Shown here piece by piece: positions 25,709 through 34,923 of a stretch of 64,000 bases of DNA. The stretch covers positions 80,282 to 144,281 of the forward strand of contig CAYXDO010000003.1 in the NCBI GenBank assembly GCA_964463485.1. Direction: 5' to 3'. The notes beneath the pieces are model-generated. The model searched no databases. It was not told the DNA's origin and saw only the letters and a program-made list of their open reading frames with translations. Made by a program: the position numbers and the translations under genes. This stretch comes from CAYXDO01 sp964463485 (GTDB lineage: Bacteria > Myxococcota > Kuafuiibacteriia > Kuafuiibacteriales > Kuafuiibacteriaceae). Positions within the stretch are counted from its first letter, which is position 1. Each line of letters starts with the position of its first letter.

Positions 25709-26179
25709 GTGAAAGAAAAGCACATTCGGATCCGCATCGAGCAGTGCCTCGCGCTGGCCAAGGCGAGCAACTGCACGCGTCGGAAGTTCGGCGCGCTGCT
25801 GCTGGACCCCACCCGCAACGTGATCTTGATGGACGGCTACAACGGCGGCCCGCGGGGCGGCGGTGAGCTCTGCGGCGGCGATGTCTGTCTTCGAGATACG
25901 CTCGGGATCCAGTCCGGCACGCGAATGGAGATCGGCTGCCACCACGCGGAAATGAATGTCATTTGCAACGCCGCGGCGAGTGGCGTGGCCACTCGCGGCG
26001 CCTGGCTCCTGATCACCGGCGAGCCCTGTGTATTGTGCGCCAAGCTGATTCACCACGCCGGCATCGTGAAAGTGATCATCGTGAAGGGCGGGTACGCGGG
26101 CGAAAACGGGGTCTCGTATCTGCTCGAGCACGGCGTCGAGGTAGCCCAGGTCGACGGGCCGAGGGATCCGAGGCACTAG
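25709..26179 (+). CDS. dCMP deaminase-like zinc-dependent deaminase
   Basis: The 156-residue product has the CDA-fold zinc site CHHAEMNVI (His-Ala-Glu, with the proton-shuttling Glu) and GEPCVLCAK (Cys-x2-Cys). It also has RRKFGALLLDPTRNVILMDGYNGGPRGG and CLRDTLGIQSGTRMEIGCHHAE, the arrangement of dCMP deaminase/ComEB proteins, which turn dCMP into dUMP for dTMP synthesis. The GTG at 25709 has AGGA six bases upstream. The substrate is not proven: related members act on other nucleotides or on modified bases. It follows two small overlapping ORFs, an arrangement sometimes seen in mobile or phage-derived DNA. Confidence 0.8.
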   Translation: MKEKHIRIRIEQCLALAKASNCTRRKFGALLLDPTRNVILMDGYNGGPRGGGELCGGDVCLRDTLGIQSGTRMEIGCHHAEMNVICNAAASGVATRGAWLLITGEPCVLCAKLIHHAGIVKVIIVKGGYAGENGVSYLLEHGVEVAQVDGPRDPRH

Positions 26180-26263
26180 CCTCGTGACGGGCTTCGGCCC
26201 TCAGGACGTCAATCAACCAAGTGCGATAATTGACTGCTTCATGAAGGAGCAGGCCCCGCGTGC

Positions 26264-27148
26264 TCAGCTTTGAGCGGAGAGTTGCCTCTCGACCTCTTCG
26301 ATCGCCTGTTCGAGCTCCGCGGCGGTTTGGTATCGCTTGTCGGGGTCCGGCTCGAGGGCTCGTTCGAGCATCTTTGCGAGTTTGGGATCCATGTTAGGGG
26401 CGAGCTTGGCTACCGGGGGTGGGGTGCGTGAGGTAGCGAGCCTCATGATGCGTTGGCGGGGCGTTTCGGTCGCGTAGGGAACCTGGCCGACCACACACTC
26501 GAACAGCACGACGGCGAGTGAGTACAAATCGGCGCGGCCGTCGATTTCGCTCTTGGCTTGTTCTGGGGCCATGTACGGCACGGTGCCGACCATCATGCCG
26601 TCAGCGGTGAGTGTTCTGGCGGCGGCGCCGAGGAGCTTTGCGAAGCCGAGGTCGAGGAGCCTGACACCAGCAGGGTCGGAGCCGTGGCCGAGGAAGATAT
26701 TCTCGGGTTTGACGTCGCGGTGGACGACGTTGACGCTGTGGAGACCGGCGAGGCCTCGAGCCACGCCGCGCGCGATGCTGCAGGCTTCGACGGCAGGGAG
26801 GCGGTTGCGGAGCTCGAGGAGGTCAGCGAGGTCCATGCCCGTGAGCCATTCGAGGATCAAGAGGAGGTGTCCATTCTTGCTTCGCCCGCGTCCGTAAGCA
26901 CGAACGAGGTTGGGGTGTCGCAGTCCGAGCAGCACGTTGAATTCGCGCTCGAAGCGCTTGAGCGCCTCGGGGTCTACGACGCTCTCAGCCTTGAGCACCT
27001 TGAGGGCGACGCGTTTTCCGGAGCTTTCGTCGGTGGCCTCATAGATCTCCGCCATGCCGCCCTCTCGCAGTGCGGCGGTGACCCGAAACCGTTGAGCGAC
27101 GACCTCGCCGGGAACGAGCAGTGGAGCTCGCTCGTGCATTCGCCTCAT
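26264..27148 (-). CDS. Serine/threonine protein kinase (soluble)
   Basis: A Hanks-type kinase domain fills most of the 294 residues: glycine loop REGGMAEIYEA, catalytic Lys in RVALKVLKAE, HRDVKPENIFL, DLGFAKL (DFG varied to DLG), GTVPYMAPEQAKSEIDGRADLYSLAVVLFE. It ends with a short helical tail (QTAAELEQAIEEVERQLSAQS) and has no transmembrane or sensor domain. Such stand-alone kinases are common in Myxococcota. It is divergent from the TPR protein gene 73 bases away, which might be its partner or target. ATG at 27148 is preferred; 27139 is possible, and a longer frame begins at 27280. Confidence 0.88.
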   Translation of the reverse strand: MRRMHERAPLLVPGEVVAQRFRVTAALREGGMAEIYEATDESSGKRVALKVLKAESVVDPEALKRFEREFNVLLGLRHPNLVRAYGRGRSKNGHLLLILEWLTGMDLADLLELRNRLPAVEACSIARGVARGLAGLHSVNVVHRDVKPENIFLGHGSDPAGVRLLDLGFAKLLGAAARTLTADGMMVGTVPYMAPEQAKSEIDGRADLYSLAVVLFECVVGQVPYATETPRQRIMRLATSRTPPPVAKLAPNMDPKLAKMLERALEPDPDKRYQTAAELEQAIEEVERQLSAQS

Positions 27149-27221
27149 CAAGCCGTCATTTGCGACCTCACGCAAGTCCGTGCGCTGGATTGCGATCGGG
27201 AACTTGGATAGCGTTCGGGAG

Positions 27222-28610
27222 ATGGCACCCGATCCGGACGAGGGTGAGACCATCACGGAGGACCTCTTCGGGATTCTCACCGGCGACTTGCCTCGCCTTG
27301 GAGGAGCTAGTCTCGCAGAGCGGCTCCAGGCGCTCGATGCGGGTCGCCTCGAGTCGGTCTATTCCGCGGGTGAGTTGTCGGCAGAGGATCTCGACTCGGC
27401 GCTCGCCGGGATGATCGAGACAGCCGAATACGAACGCGAGGCCGAGCTTGCGCAACTCGGCGCGATGATCAGCTCGTTCGAGGGGCCTGCGGATTCGCCC
27501 CGCGGCCGCCAACTCTCCGTGCTCATCGAACACATGGTGGACGAGCTTCGAGAGGAGCCCACCGGGTCGGGGCGGCGCGGACCGAGCTCGCCGCCCGACC
27601 CCGCTACAGCCGATCGGCCGACGACCTCGCCGCCTCCGCCCCCGCTCGAGGATTGGCCAGCCGTCGACACTGCGGAGATGGTGCTCGATCCGACGGAGAT
27701 TACAGACTCGATCTCGCGTCGACGGGCACCCGTCGAGCTGTCGCTCCCAGAGTCTCCCTGGGACGCGACCCCGCGGGAGCGCGAGCCATCGGTCGCGATC
27801 CTCATCGAAGATGTCGCACCCGAGCCCTACGACGCAAACAAAGTAGCCGCGGAGCTCTCCGAGCTGTCGGCCGCGCTCGCCGAATGGTCGACGAAGAGCG
27901 CTGCCGAGATCCTCGGCGTCGGTGGAGTGGAGCCGCCAGAGATCCGGGATCGCCTACACGACCTCCGCGAGCGCTACGCTCCCAAGGGCTTGGACGCGCC
28001 GGAAGTCCGGATGAAGAAACACGAAGTGCTCGCCGTGCTCATCCACGCACTCGGAACCATGTCCGAGGCGGAGGGTGGAGGTGGCGTGTCCGAGCGTCAT
28101 GAGAATTTCGCGCGACTCGCACTTCGGCGTCCGACCGCCTCGGGAGAGGAGGATCCGGTTCGTGCACGGAGGTTTCTTGGCGTTGCGCGGGCGATGGTGC
28201 GAGGTGCCGACTATCGATCCGCGCACGACGCGCTCGATCGGGCGCGTGAGTCGGCGGCGGCTGTGTCTGGCATCGTCGAAGTCTGGCGGGCTTACGTGCG
28301 AGCGCTGTCCGAGAAGGACAACCGAGTGTCCGTGGAGATTGCACGGCACGCGATCGAACACGAGCTCGCGGGATCTGCTTTGAGCACCGAAGATCGAGCC
28401 GAAGCGAATCTGCTCCTAGGTCGCGTCTATCGGCGGTTGGACCGTCCGGCGGAATCGCACGAGGCCTTCAAGCGGGCGTATCTCATCGATCCCAATGATC
28501 CGGAGACCGCCAAGGAGCTAGACGAGTCGATCGAGCATCGTCGTCGGAACGTCTTGATGCTCCGCGAAGCCTTGCGCGACAGCGTGCTGCTGAGCGAGGA
28601 CGACGAGTGA
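27222..28610 (+). CDS. Hypothetical protein with C-terminal TPR-like helices
   Basis: The product (about 462 residues) has an acidic N-terminal region (MAPDPDEGETITEDLFGIL), a Pro/Ser/Thr-rich middle (residues about 110-200) and a helical C-terminal half ending in TPR-like pairs (EANLLLGRVYRRLDRPAESHEAFKRAYLIDPNDPETAKELDE). No enzyme motif, signal or membrane segment is present. Its TGA overlaps the GTG of the transporter/HEAT gene (GTGA). The proximity of a Ser/Thr kinase and the disordered Ser/Thr-rich linker make phosphorylation plausible, though this is inference. Confidence 0.6.
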   Translation: MAPDPDEGETITEDLFGILTGDLPRLGGASLAERLQALDAGRLESVYSAGELSAEDLDSALAGMIETAEYEREAELAQLGAMISSFEGPADSPRGRQLSVLIEHMVDELREEPTGSGRRGPSSPPDPATADRPTTSPPPPPLEDWPAVDTAEMVLDPTEITDSISRRRAPVELSLPESPWDATPREREPSVAILIEDVAPEPYDANKVAAELSELSAALAEWSTKSAAEILGVGGVEPPEIRDRLHDLRERYAPKGLDAPEVRMKKHEVLAVLIHALGTMSEAEGGGGVSERHENFARLALRRPTASGEEDPVRARRFLGVARAMVRGADYRSAHDALDRARESAAAVSGIVEVWRAYVRALSEKDNRVSVEIARHAIEHELAGSALSTEDRAEANLLLGRVYRRLDRPAESHEAFKRAYLIDPNDPETAKELDESIEHRRRNVLMLREALRDSVLLSEDDE

Positions 28611-31456
28611 TCTCCGACTCGAAGGCGTTTCTCCACGCTTTTCGTATTCGACCCGGCGAGGGTCGTCGAGTCGCGTTGATGTTCACTTACAGCCTCGCGA
28701 TCGTCTCGGCGTTCATCGTCGGTCGCACGGTTCGCGACGCGCTGTTTCTCTCCAAGTATTCGGTGGAGCGGCTTCCGCTGATGTACGTCGGCGTGGCGGT
28801 TTGCGTCGCCTCGTTCTCGCTCGTGTACGGGCGCTACGCGGACCGATTTCGTCGCGATCACCTGATCCTGTCGACGCTCTTGGTGTCCGGTCTGCTGGTG
28901 GTGATCGGTTGGGTTGGGCTCTCGTTTTTTCCGGCGCCGTTCATGTACCCGGCGCTCTACGTGTTCGTGGAGATCGTCGGAGTCGTGACGATCGTTCAGT
29001 TCTGGACGTTCGCCAACGATCTGATGAGCTCGCGTGAGGGCAAGCGGCTCTTTGGCATCGTAGGCGCCGGCGGAGTGCTTTCGAACGTGGTGTGCGGCTT
29101 CCCGTTGGGCGCGGTCGCCGCGCGTGTGCACTCGGAGCACTTGCTGCTCTTCATCGTCGCGTTGTTCGGACTGGCGGCATGGATGGTTCGAAAGCTGTCG
29201 GTGGACGCGAAGGCCGAGCTCGAGTCGCGCCCTCGTTCGATGCGTCCGATGACGAAGAGAGGTGGACCTTTTTTGGGGAGCCCTCATCTGTCGCTGATCG
29301 CGGGGATCGTGTTGGTGACGGTGTTGACGACGACGTTCATCGACTACCAGCTCAAGGTCGCGGCGCGTGAGGCCTTCGCGGGCCGTTCCACCGAGCTCGC
29401 GTCGTTCTTCGGTTACTTTTACGGCTTCACCGGGGTGCTCTCTTGTTTCGTGCAGTTCTTCGTCACGACGAGATTGCTCGAGCGGTACGGCGTGGTGGTT
29501 GCGTTGTTCGTCCTTCCGACGGCGCTCGCGTTCGGGAGTGTGGGTCTGTTGCTGGTGCCGCTCGTGCCGGGACTCACCGCGGCTTCGCTGGCCAAGGGCT
29601 CGGAGCACGTCTTGCGGTACACGGTGAACGACTCGACGATGCAACTGCTCTACAATCCGGTTCCATCGGATCAGCGCGGCCGAGCCAAGTCCTTCATCGA
29701 CGGCGTGCTCAAGCCGTCGGGGATTGGTGTGGCGGGCATTGCGATACTCTTCATGTCGCAGTCGATGCGTCCAGAGACATTCAGTCTGTCGCTCGCGGCG
29801 CTCGATCTGGTGTTTGCGTTGGGTTGGCTCGTGATGGTCGTGGCGATGCGACATCGGTATGTTTCCTCGTTGCTCGAGACGCTGCGGTCGAGGCGGCTCG
29901 AGCCGGCGGCGCCGTTGGATGATGAGGGTGCGCTGAGTGTATTGGGGGCCGCGTTGTCGAGCGCGGACGACTCAGAGGTGCTTCACGCGCTCGAGCTGAT
30001 TCCTGCGGTGAGTCGGGATCGGGCTCGGCTCGTGCGCCCGTTGGTCGCACACGGCTCGCCGGAGGTGCGTTTGCGCGCGATGCAACTCTTGGCGCGGTTT
30101 GGCAACGCGCGGGACGCGGAGCTCACGCGGAGCCGATTTGGGGACGAGGACGCTCGTGTGCGTCGCGCTGCGGTGGAGGCGCACGCGGCGCTCGCGAGGG
30201 GAGGCATCTTGGCGGGTCGGGCGCTGTTGTCTGACCCGAGCTTGGACGTCCGCGCGGCGACCGTGGCGGGGCTGCTCAAACACGGAGGGGCAGAGGGGCG
30301 TGTCGTGGCGACCCCAGCGCTCTCGTCGATGATTTCGAGCGCGGACGGAGCGGAGCGTCGGGCCGCGGCGTTGGTTCTCGGGGAGCTCGATCGAAGCGAA
30401 CAGAGTGATCGAGAAGCGCTCGGGAAGCTCGCCAGCGATACCGACGTGAGCGTGCGTCGGGCGGCCATCGAAGCGGTCGGAAACCTCGGAGCGATCGACC
30501 TGTTGCCAAAGGTGATCGACGCTCTTGGCTCTTTGGAGACCTCGCGCGTTTGTCGCCAAGCGCTGATGCGGTTCGGACCAGGCGCAGAGGGCGCGCTCTT
30601 GATTGGCCTGGCGAGCTCCGGCGTTTCAGTACGGCGGGAGCTCTTGCGGGCGTTGTCCCGGGTGGGTGGCACAGCGACCGTCAAGGCGCTCGCCGAGGCC
30701 GCGCTCGCGAGCGACGAAGGGACGCGTTCGGCAGCGGTCAATTCGCTCGCTGAGCTCGTCGCGGTCAGACCGCACCTTCGGTTGTCCGCCGACGAGCTCA
30801 TGAGAGCGTTGAAGCACATCTCTGCGTTGGCAGAGAGAGACGCGGAGGCTCTGGTCAGGCTCAGGCTCGACGCTGAAGACCTGCTTCGGTTCACGCTCGA
30901 CGAGCGCCGCCATCGGCACGTGGCCCACGCCTTCCGACTCCTCGAGGCTCGATACCCCAAGCGCGGGTTGGGGCTGGCTCATGCGAATCTGGAGTCTCCC
31001 GAAAAAACCAAGAGAGCCAACGCGCTCGAGGTCGTAGAAAACGTGCTCGATGGCGAGGAGGCGCGCCTCCTCATGCCGCTGCTCGAAGAGATCGCCGGGA
31101 CCGTGCCAGCAGGGCCTGCGCGCGTGGCAAAGGGATTGGCAAGCCTTGGTCTGCCCGAGATGACTCCGTCAGACATGAAGTCCGCGCTCTTGAGTGATCG
31201 CAGCGCCTGGGTCCGGAGTGTGGCGATTCGAAGTCTCTTCAAGACGGATCCAGAGCTCGTGCGAGAAGCACTCCCGGTTTTGCTCGAGGACAGAGATCCG
31301 TTGGTCGAGGAGACACTCCTGGCTGCATTGGCTGAGTTTCCGAATCCTCGGGTCTTGGATTCGGCGCCGGTGCGCGTCCTGATTCGAAGGGCCGAAGCGA
31401 GCCCGTCGGCGTTCGTTCAAGAGGCGGGACGTGCCTTGTCGACGGCGCTGTCCTGA
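28607..31456 (+). CDS. NTT (ATP:ADP antiporter)-like membrane protein fused to HEAT repeats
   Basis: The first ~420 residues of 949 form about twelve hydrophobic segments (VALMFTYSLAIVSAFIVGRTVRDALFL, LSTLLVSGLLVVIGWVGLSFF, LSLIAGIVLVTVLTTTFIDYQ). The TVRDALFLSKY and FWTFANDLMSSREGKRLFGIVGAGG signatures belong to the Npt1/Npt2 nucleotide-transporter family. The remainder is a solenoid of HEAT-type repeats (ALSSADDSEVLHALELIPAV, SPEVRLRAMQLLARFG, DVSVRRAAIEAVGNLG). In free-living bacteria these fusions have unknown substrates, so nucleotide exchange should not be assumed. The GTG start overlaps the stop of the preceding gene. Confidence 0.82.
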   Translation: MISDSKAFLHAFRIRPGEGRRVALMFTYSLAIVSAFIVGRTVRDALFLSKYSVERLPLMYVGVAVCVASFSLVYGRYADRFRRDHLILSTLLVSGLLVVIGWVGLSFFPAPFMYPALYVFVEIVGVVTIVQFWTFANDLMSSREGKRLFGIVGAGGVLSNVVCGFPLGAVAARVHSEHLLLFIVALFGLAAWMVRKLSVDAKAELESRPRSMRPMTKRGGPFLGSPHLSLIAGIVLVTVLTTTFIDYQLKVAAREAFAGRSTELASFFGYFYGFTGVLSCFVQFFVTTRLLERYGVVVALFVLPTALAFGSVGLLLVPLVPGLTAASLAKGSEHVLRYTVNDSTMQLLYNPVPSDQRGRAKSFIDGVLKPSGIGVAGIAILFMSQSMRPETFSLSLAALDLVFALGWLVMVVAMRHRYVSSLLETLRSRRLEPAAPLDDEGALSVLGAALSSADDSEVLHALELIPAVSRDRARLVRPLVAHGSPEVRLRAMQLLARFGNARDAELTRSRFGDEDARVRRAAVEAHAALARGGILAGRALLSDPSLDVRAATVAGLLKHGGAEGRVVATPALSSMISSADGAERRAAALVLGELDRSEQSDREALGKLASDTDVSVRRAAIEAVGNLGAIDLLPKVIDALGSLETSRVCRQALMRFGPGAEGALLIGLASSGVSVRRELLRALSRVGGTATVKALAEAALASDEGTRSAAVNSLAELVAVRPHLRLSADELMRALKHISALAERDAEALVRLRLDAEDLLRFTLDERRHRHVAHAFRLLEARYPKRGLGLAHANLESPEKTKRANALEVVENVLDGEEARLLMPLLEEIAGTVPAGPARVAKGLASLGLPEMTPSDMKSALLSDRSAWVRSVAIRSLFKTDPELVREALPVLLEDRDPLVEETLLAALAEFPNPRVLDSAPVRVLIRRAEASPSAFVQEAGRALSTALS

Positions 31457-31703
31457 AGCGCTACGTCTGAGTTCCATTTGCTGGCGCCCCGACAGCCACG
31501 CTGTGCCAGCGGGATCCTCACTACGTTGGCCCTCCAACGAATTCGAAGGCTGCGCACGCGTCGCGCCAGCGGGTGTCGGGACGTGATTCCTTCGCCTTTG
31601 GCCTCACCCTGTTCCTGAGAAAGGGTCTGGCACCAGCGATGCAGCCCAGCACAACCTCAATCGGCGGGCGACGGGGGGCGTCCGCGCCGGGAAAGGGAAT
31701 CGA

Positions 31704-33809
31704 ATGAAATCGTGGTTGGCTGGAGCGCTCGCGGGATTGGTCGCCGGCGCTCTCATGGGCTGCGGCGGAGACTCGCTCGGAGTCGCTGACGATAGTCTCT
31801 CTCTGACGGTGGCGGACAACTGTCCGGTGGGCGCGAACCTCATCATGGGCGGACTCACCGATGACACGATCATCGGAACGGATGGTGTCGACTGCATCTT
31901 TGCGGGCGCAGGCAACGACACGATCTCTGGCCGCAAAGGCAACGACTGGATTTACGGCGAAGCCGGTGACGACGTCATCGACGGCGAAGCCGGAAACGAC
32001 AAGATTTGGGGCGGCGACGACAACGATACTCTCCGGGGCGGGGACGGCAACGACGAGGTCTTTGGCCTTCATGGGAACGACCATGTGTACGGAGGCCCGG
32101 GGGACGACGTCGTGGGCGGCAACGAAGGGGATGACTTCGTGTACGGAGAGGCCGGGCGAGATCGCCTTTATGGCCATTCCGGAGACGATCAAATCTTCGG
32201 AGCCGGGTCGGCCGATCGAATCTGGGGCGGACCGGGAGCTGATTTGATCAACGCCGGAGATGGTGAAGATGACATCTTGGGCGGGGACGGCCCTGACACC
32301 ATCACGACCGGGGCAGGCACGGACCGCGCGGACGGGCAAGCTGACTGCGACATCGTGGACGGAGCTCCCGACGCGGACTGTGTCGTGTGCGGCGATGGGA
32401 CACTCGAGCCGCCGGAGCAGTGTGAGCTCGACGCCGACTGCGCGGCGGGGCAAGTCTGCACCGCCTGCGCCTGCGTGGACGTCGCACTCTGTGGCAACGG
32501 AGTCCTCGACCCGCTCGCTGGCGAGGTCTGTGATCCAACGGCGGTGCCTACAGGCTGTGCGGCCGGAACGACTTGCACCCCTGACTGTCTCGCGTGCGCA
32601 CCGGTTGCGATGTGCGGCAATGGCGCCCTCGACGGTGGAGAAGAGTGTGATCCGACAGCTGCTCCAACGGGTTGTGCGGGCGGAGTCGTTTGCCTCGTCG
32701 ATTGTACGTGCGACATCGCGTTGTTGTGCGGCAACGGAATCCTCGAGGCGGGTGAGGCCTGTGATCCGCCAGGAGGCGGCTGCGCCTCTGGCTTCACCTG
32801 CAGCATCGGCGACGGCTGTGTGTGCGTGCCCTCGTCGACGACCAACCGACCGTTCGCGGTCTTGCACGCCGCAGACGATGCGGGGCTCGTGAGCGTGTAT
32901 GACGCTGCGGTCTCTCTGATCGAGCTGCCGGACGCTCTCTTTACCGCCTTGCTGACGACCGGTCCCGGCGTGATTCTCGATGGAAGTTACACCGCGGTCG
33001 GACTCAATCCCGGAGCCAACATGAACGTGAGCGCCTTTGCGGCGATGCGGCTGGGTTGGGACGATCTCGGAGCGCCTGAAGTGGGTGGCACGCTCGATCC
33101 TAGCCTCGGCGGGACCGTCGGCTTCCGCGGACGCCTCGATCCGGCTCTGGCCTTCGAAGAGGACGTGCTCTCGCCAGGCTGCCTCTGTGAGGGCCACGGC
33201 GTGCGCGCGGATGAAGACGTCGTGGGTGCGCTCGAGGGCGGCTTTGCTCTGTCCAACAACCATCTGATCAACGGCACGGTGACTCAGTTCGCCTACGCCT
33301 ATGACGCAGCGGCCCGAGCTTGGATCGTGCGGAGTGTTTGGAACGCGGGTGACTTGCAAGTGAGAATGGACTCGGCGCTGCGTCGAGACGACATGTATCT
33401 CACTCAGACCATTCGGCTCACGAACGTATCCGCGACGAACACGATCCGAAACATCCGCTTCAATCGCTCGCTCGACTACGACGTGCCTCCTGGTCACTTC
33501 GCCGACGACTCGTTCGCGTTCTTGTACCCATTCACGCCATCGGTCGCGAGCGTGCCGCAACTCATCCGGTCGCTCGACAACGATTCGCCGCGAGCGTACG
33601 GCGTCGCGACGGTCTCCCCGCAGATGGTGTGCGCGAACGGAATCACGTTCATGTCGACCGATCCGGACGTCATCCTCGCAGGAGACCAAAACGGAAGCGG
33701 TATTCTGGATTGCAACGAGGATCCCGTCTCGGGGAGCCCAGGCGACCGTTCGAGCTCCTTCGTGTTCAGGACGCTCGACCTCGCTCCGGGTGAGTCGGCG
33801 TCGTTGTGA
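31704..33809 (+). CDS. RTX-repeat and DUF4215-type Cys-rich lipoprotein
   Basis: The protein (701 residues) has a lipobox (GLVAGALMGCGGD), then about nine RTX nonapeptide units (residues about 45-195; for example GAGNDTISGRKGNDWIYGEAGDDVIDG) that would form a Ca2+-binding parallel beta-roll. Next are repeated CGNGxL...GExCDP units (CGNGVLDPLAGEVCDPT, CGNGALDGGEECDPT, CGNGILEAGEACDPP), typical of Myxococcota surface proteins. The last ~320 residues are a beta-rich domain without a recognised family. No catalytic motif is seen, so a surface adhesin or structural role is likely. The 246 bases upstream hold no gene. Confidence 0.82.
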   Translation: MKSWLAGALAGLVAGALMGCGGDSLGVADDSLSLTVADNCPVGANLIMGGLTDDTIIGTDGVDCIFAGAGNDTISGRKGNDWIYGEAGDDVIDGEAGNDKIWGGDDNDTLRGGDGNDEVFGLHGNDHVYGGPGDDVVGGNEGDDFVYGEAGRDRLYGHSGDDQIFGAGSADRIWGGPGADLINAGDGEDDILGGDGPDTITTGAGTDRADGQADCDIVDGAPDADCVVCGDGTLEPPEQCELDADCAAGQVCTACACVDVALCGNGVLDPLAGEVCDPTAVPTGCAAGTTCTPDCLACAPVAMCGNGALDGGEECDPTAAPTGCAGGVVCLVDCTCDIALLCGNGILEAGEACDPPGGGCASGFTCSIGDGCVCVPSSTTNRPFAVLHAADDAGLVSVYDAAVSLIELPDALFTALLTTGPGVILDGSYTAVGLNPGANMNVSAFAAMRLGWDDLGAPEVGGTLDPSLGGTVGFRGRLDPALAFEEDVLSPGCLCEGHGVRADEDVVGALEGGFALSNNHLINGTVTQFAYAYDAAARAWIVRSVWNAGDLQVRMDSALRRDDMYLTQTIRLTNVSATNTIRNIRFNRSLDYDVPPGHFADDSFAFLYPFTPSVASVPQLIRSLDNDSPRAYGVATVSPQMVCANGITFMSTDPDVILAGDQNGSGILDCNEDPVSGSPGDRSSSFVFRTLDLAPGESASL

Positions 33810-33926
33810 ATTTCGACCGGCTCCTCGCTCCGGCCTGACTCCGCACGTCGTGACCCATCCCTCTGGTTAGCATTGGGTCCCGGTCGTCTCTGCCTCTTCA
33901 TCGCCACGTACTGATCGGCATTGGGC

Positions 33927-34802
33927 CTAACCGCCCAGACCCCGATCGTTGACCTCAAGCGTCACCTCTTCGTCGCCACGGGTCGCCAGGAAGATCGACA
34001 AACCCACGCCCAACACGCCGACTCCGACTGCTGCCCATACCCACCAGCCGATCCCTTCGGACTGAGCCTCCACGGCAAAGCTCAACGGGTCGCGCGTCGT
34101 TCCGTTCTCGGCCAAGACTCCGTCCCAACGATCGACCGCGCGCACGAAGTACTCGATTTTGTACCCTTCCGGGTCCGGAGGAAGCGAAAGCGCGGGAATG
34201 ACAATCGAGACGTTGTCGTCCGCGCGAGCGCTCGCGACCGTAAATATTTTCACGCCTTGGCGACGAAAGTAGACCTTGACCTCGTCGACGAGGCGGAGGC
34301 GGTCGATGACTTTCACTTTCAGCGAGACGGGCGTGTTCGGAAGGACGTCCTTGGGCGCCTCGTGCTCGATTCGAAGCTCGGGGGTATGGTGTGGCCCATC
34401 CTCGTAGCAATCCCTGATTTTCGGAGCTAGGTTCGATGGGAGGGTCCAGGTTGGGTTCAGATTCAGGAAGATCTCGAAGTCCCGATGGCAGCGCTCCGGC
34501 TCTCCCAGCACCGCGTCGACGTACGCCTTGAGTCGGTATATCTCCGCGAGATCGCTTCTGCAATTGTTCGAGTATTCGATGGCGCGCTGGAGGGTCCGGG
34601 CCGCCTCTTCGAATTGCAGCTCGTCATACTGCTCCCGAGCTCGCGGCAAGTGAGGGTTGGTTCGACAGTCGGCGCTGTCCGTACCCTGGGCAGCGGCGCT
34701 CGAGGTGTAGACCGAGAGTGTGATGATCAACTGTGGAAGGGCCTTGCACGAGGCTCGAAGTCGTCGGCGAGTCGCAGCGAGCTTCACGATCACTTGGAGC
34801 AC
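33927..34802 (-). CDS. Exported protein with TPR-like region and C-terminal membrane anchor
   Basis: The product (291 residues at most) has a late hydrophobic signal (LPQLIITLSVYTSSAAAQ) after a basic n-region. It continues with a helical TPR-like part (LPRAREQYDELQFEEAARTLQRAIEYSN), a beta domain (VSLKVKVIDRLRLVDEVKVYFRRQG, YKIEYFVRAVDRWDGVLAENG) and a C-terminal membrane helix (WWVWAAVGVGVLGVGLSIFLATRG). GTG codons at 34802, 34793 and 34787 are all possible starts. The beta part resembles Ig-like segments in exported Myxococcota proteins. It is divergent from the next gene. Confidence 0.65.
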   Translation of the reverse strand: MLQVIVKLAATRRRLRASCKALPQLIITLSVYTSSAAAQGTDSADCRTNPHLPRAREQYDELQFEEAARTLQRAIEYSNNCRSDLAEIYRLKAYVDAVLGEPERCHRDFEIFLNLNPTWTLPSNLAPKIRDCYEDGPHHTPELRIEHEAPKDVLPNTPVSLKVKVIDRLRLVDEVKVYFRRQGVKIFTVASARADDNVSIVIPALSLPPDPEGYKIEYFVRAVDRWDGVLAENGTTRDPLSFAVEAQSEGIGWWVWAAVGVGVLGVGLSIFLATRGDEEVTLEVNDRGLGG

Positions 34803-34923
34803 CGATCCGCGGAAGTCGGCTCATTTTTCGAGCTCGATTCTCCGACTTTGTCGTGCTCGCCTGGCCGGTAGGCGAGTGGGGCGGGTCCGGAAGGCGCTCA
34901 GAGTCCCCGAGCGTATCAAGCTG

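Noticed and set aside
28427..29854. A 475-codon minus-strand frame rich in His/Arg/Gln opposite the TPR and NTT genes
   Set aside because: Composition is that of an antisense of GC-rich membrane-protein codons and there is no domain. The plus-strand NTT signatures are clear.
31521..33689. A 722-codon open frame on the minus strand antisense to the RTX lipoprotein
   Set aside because: The plus-strand frame has a lipobox, RTX and CGNG repeats. The antisense frame is open because of the repeat codon pattern and shows no domain.
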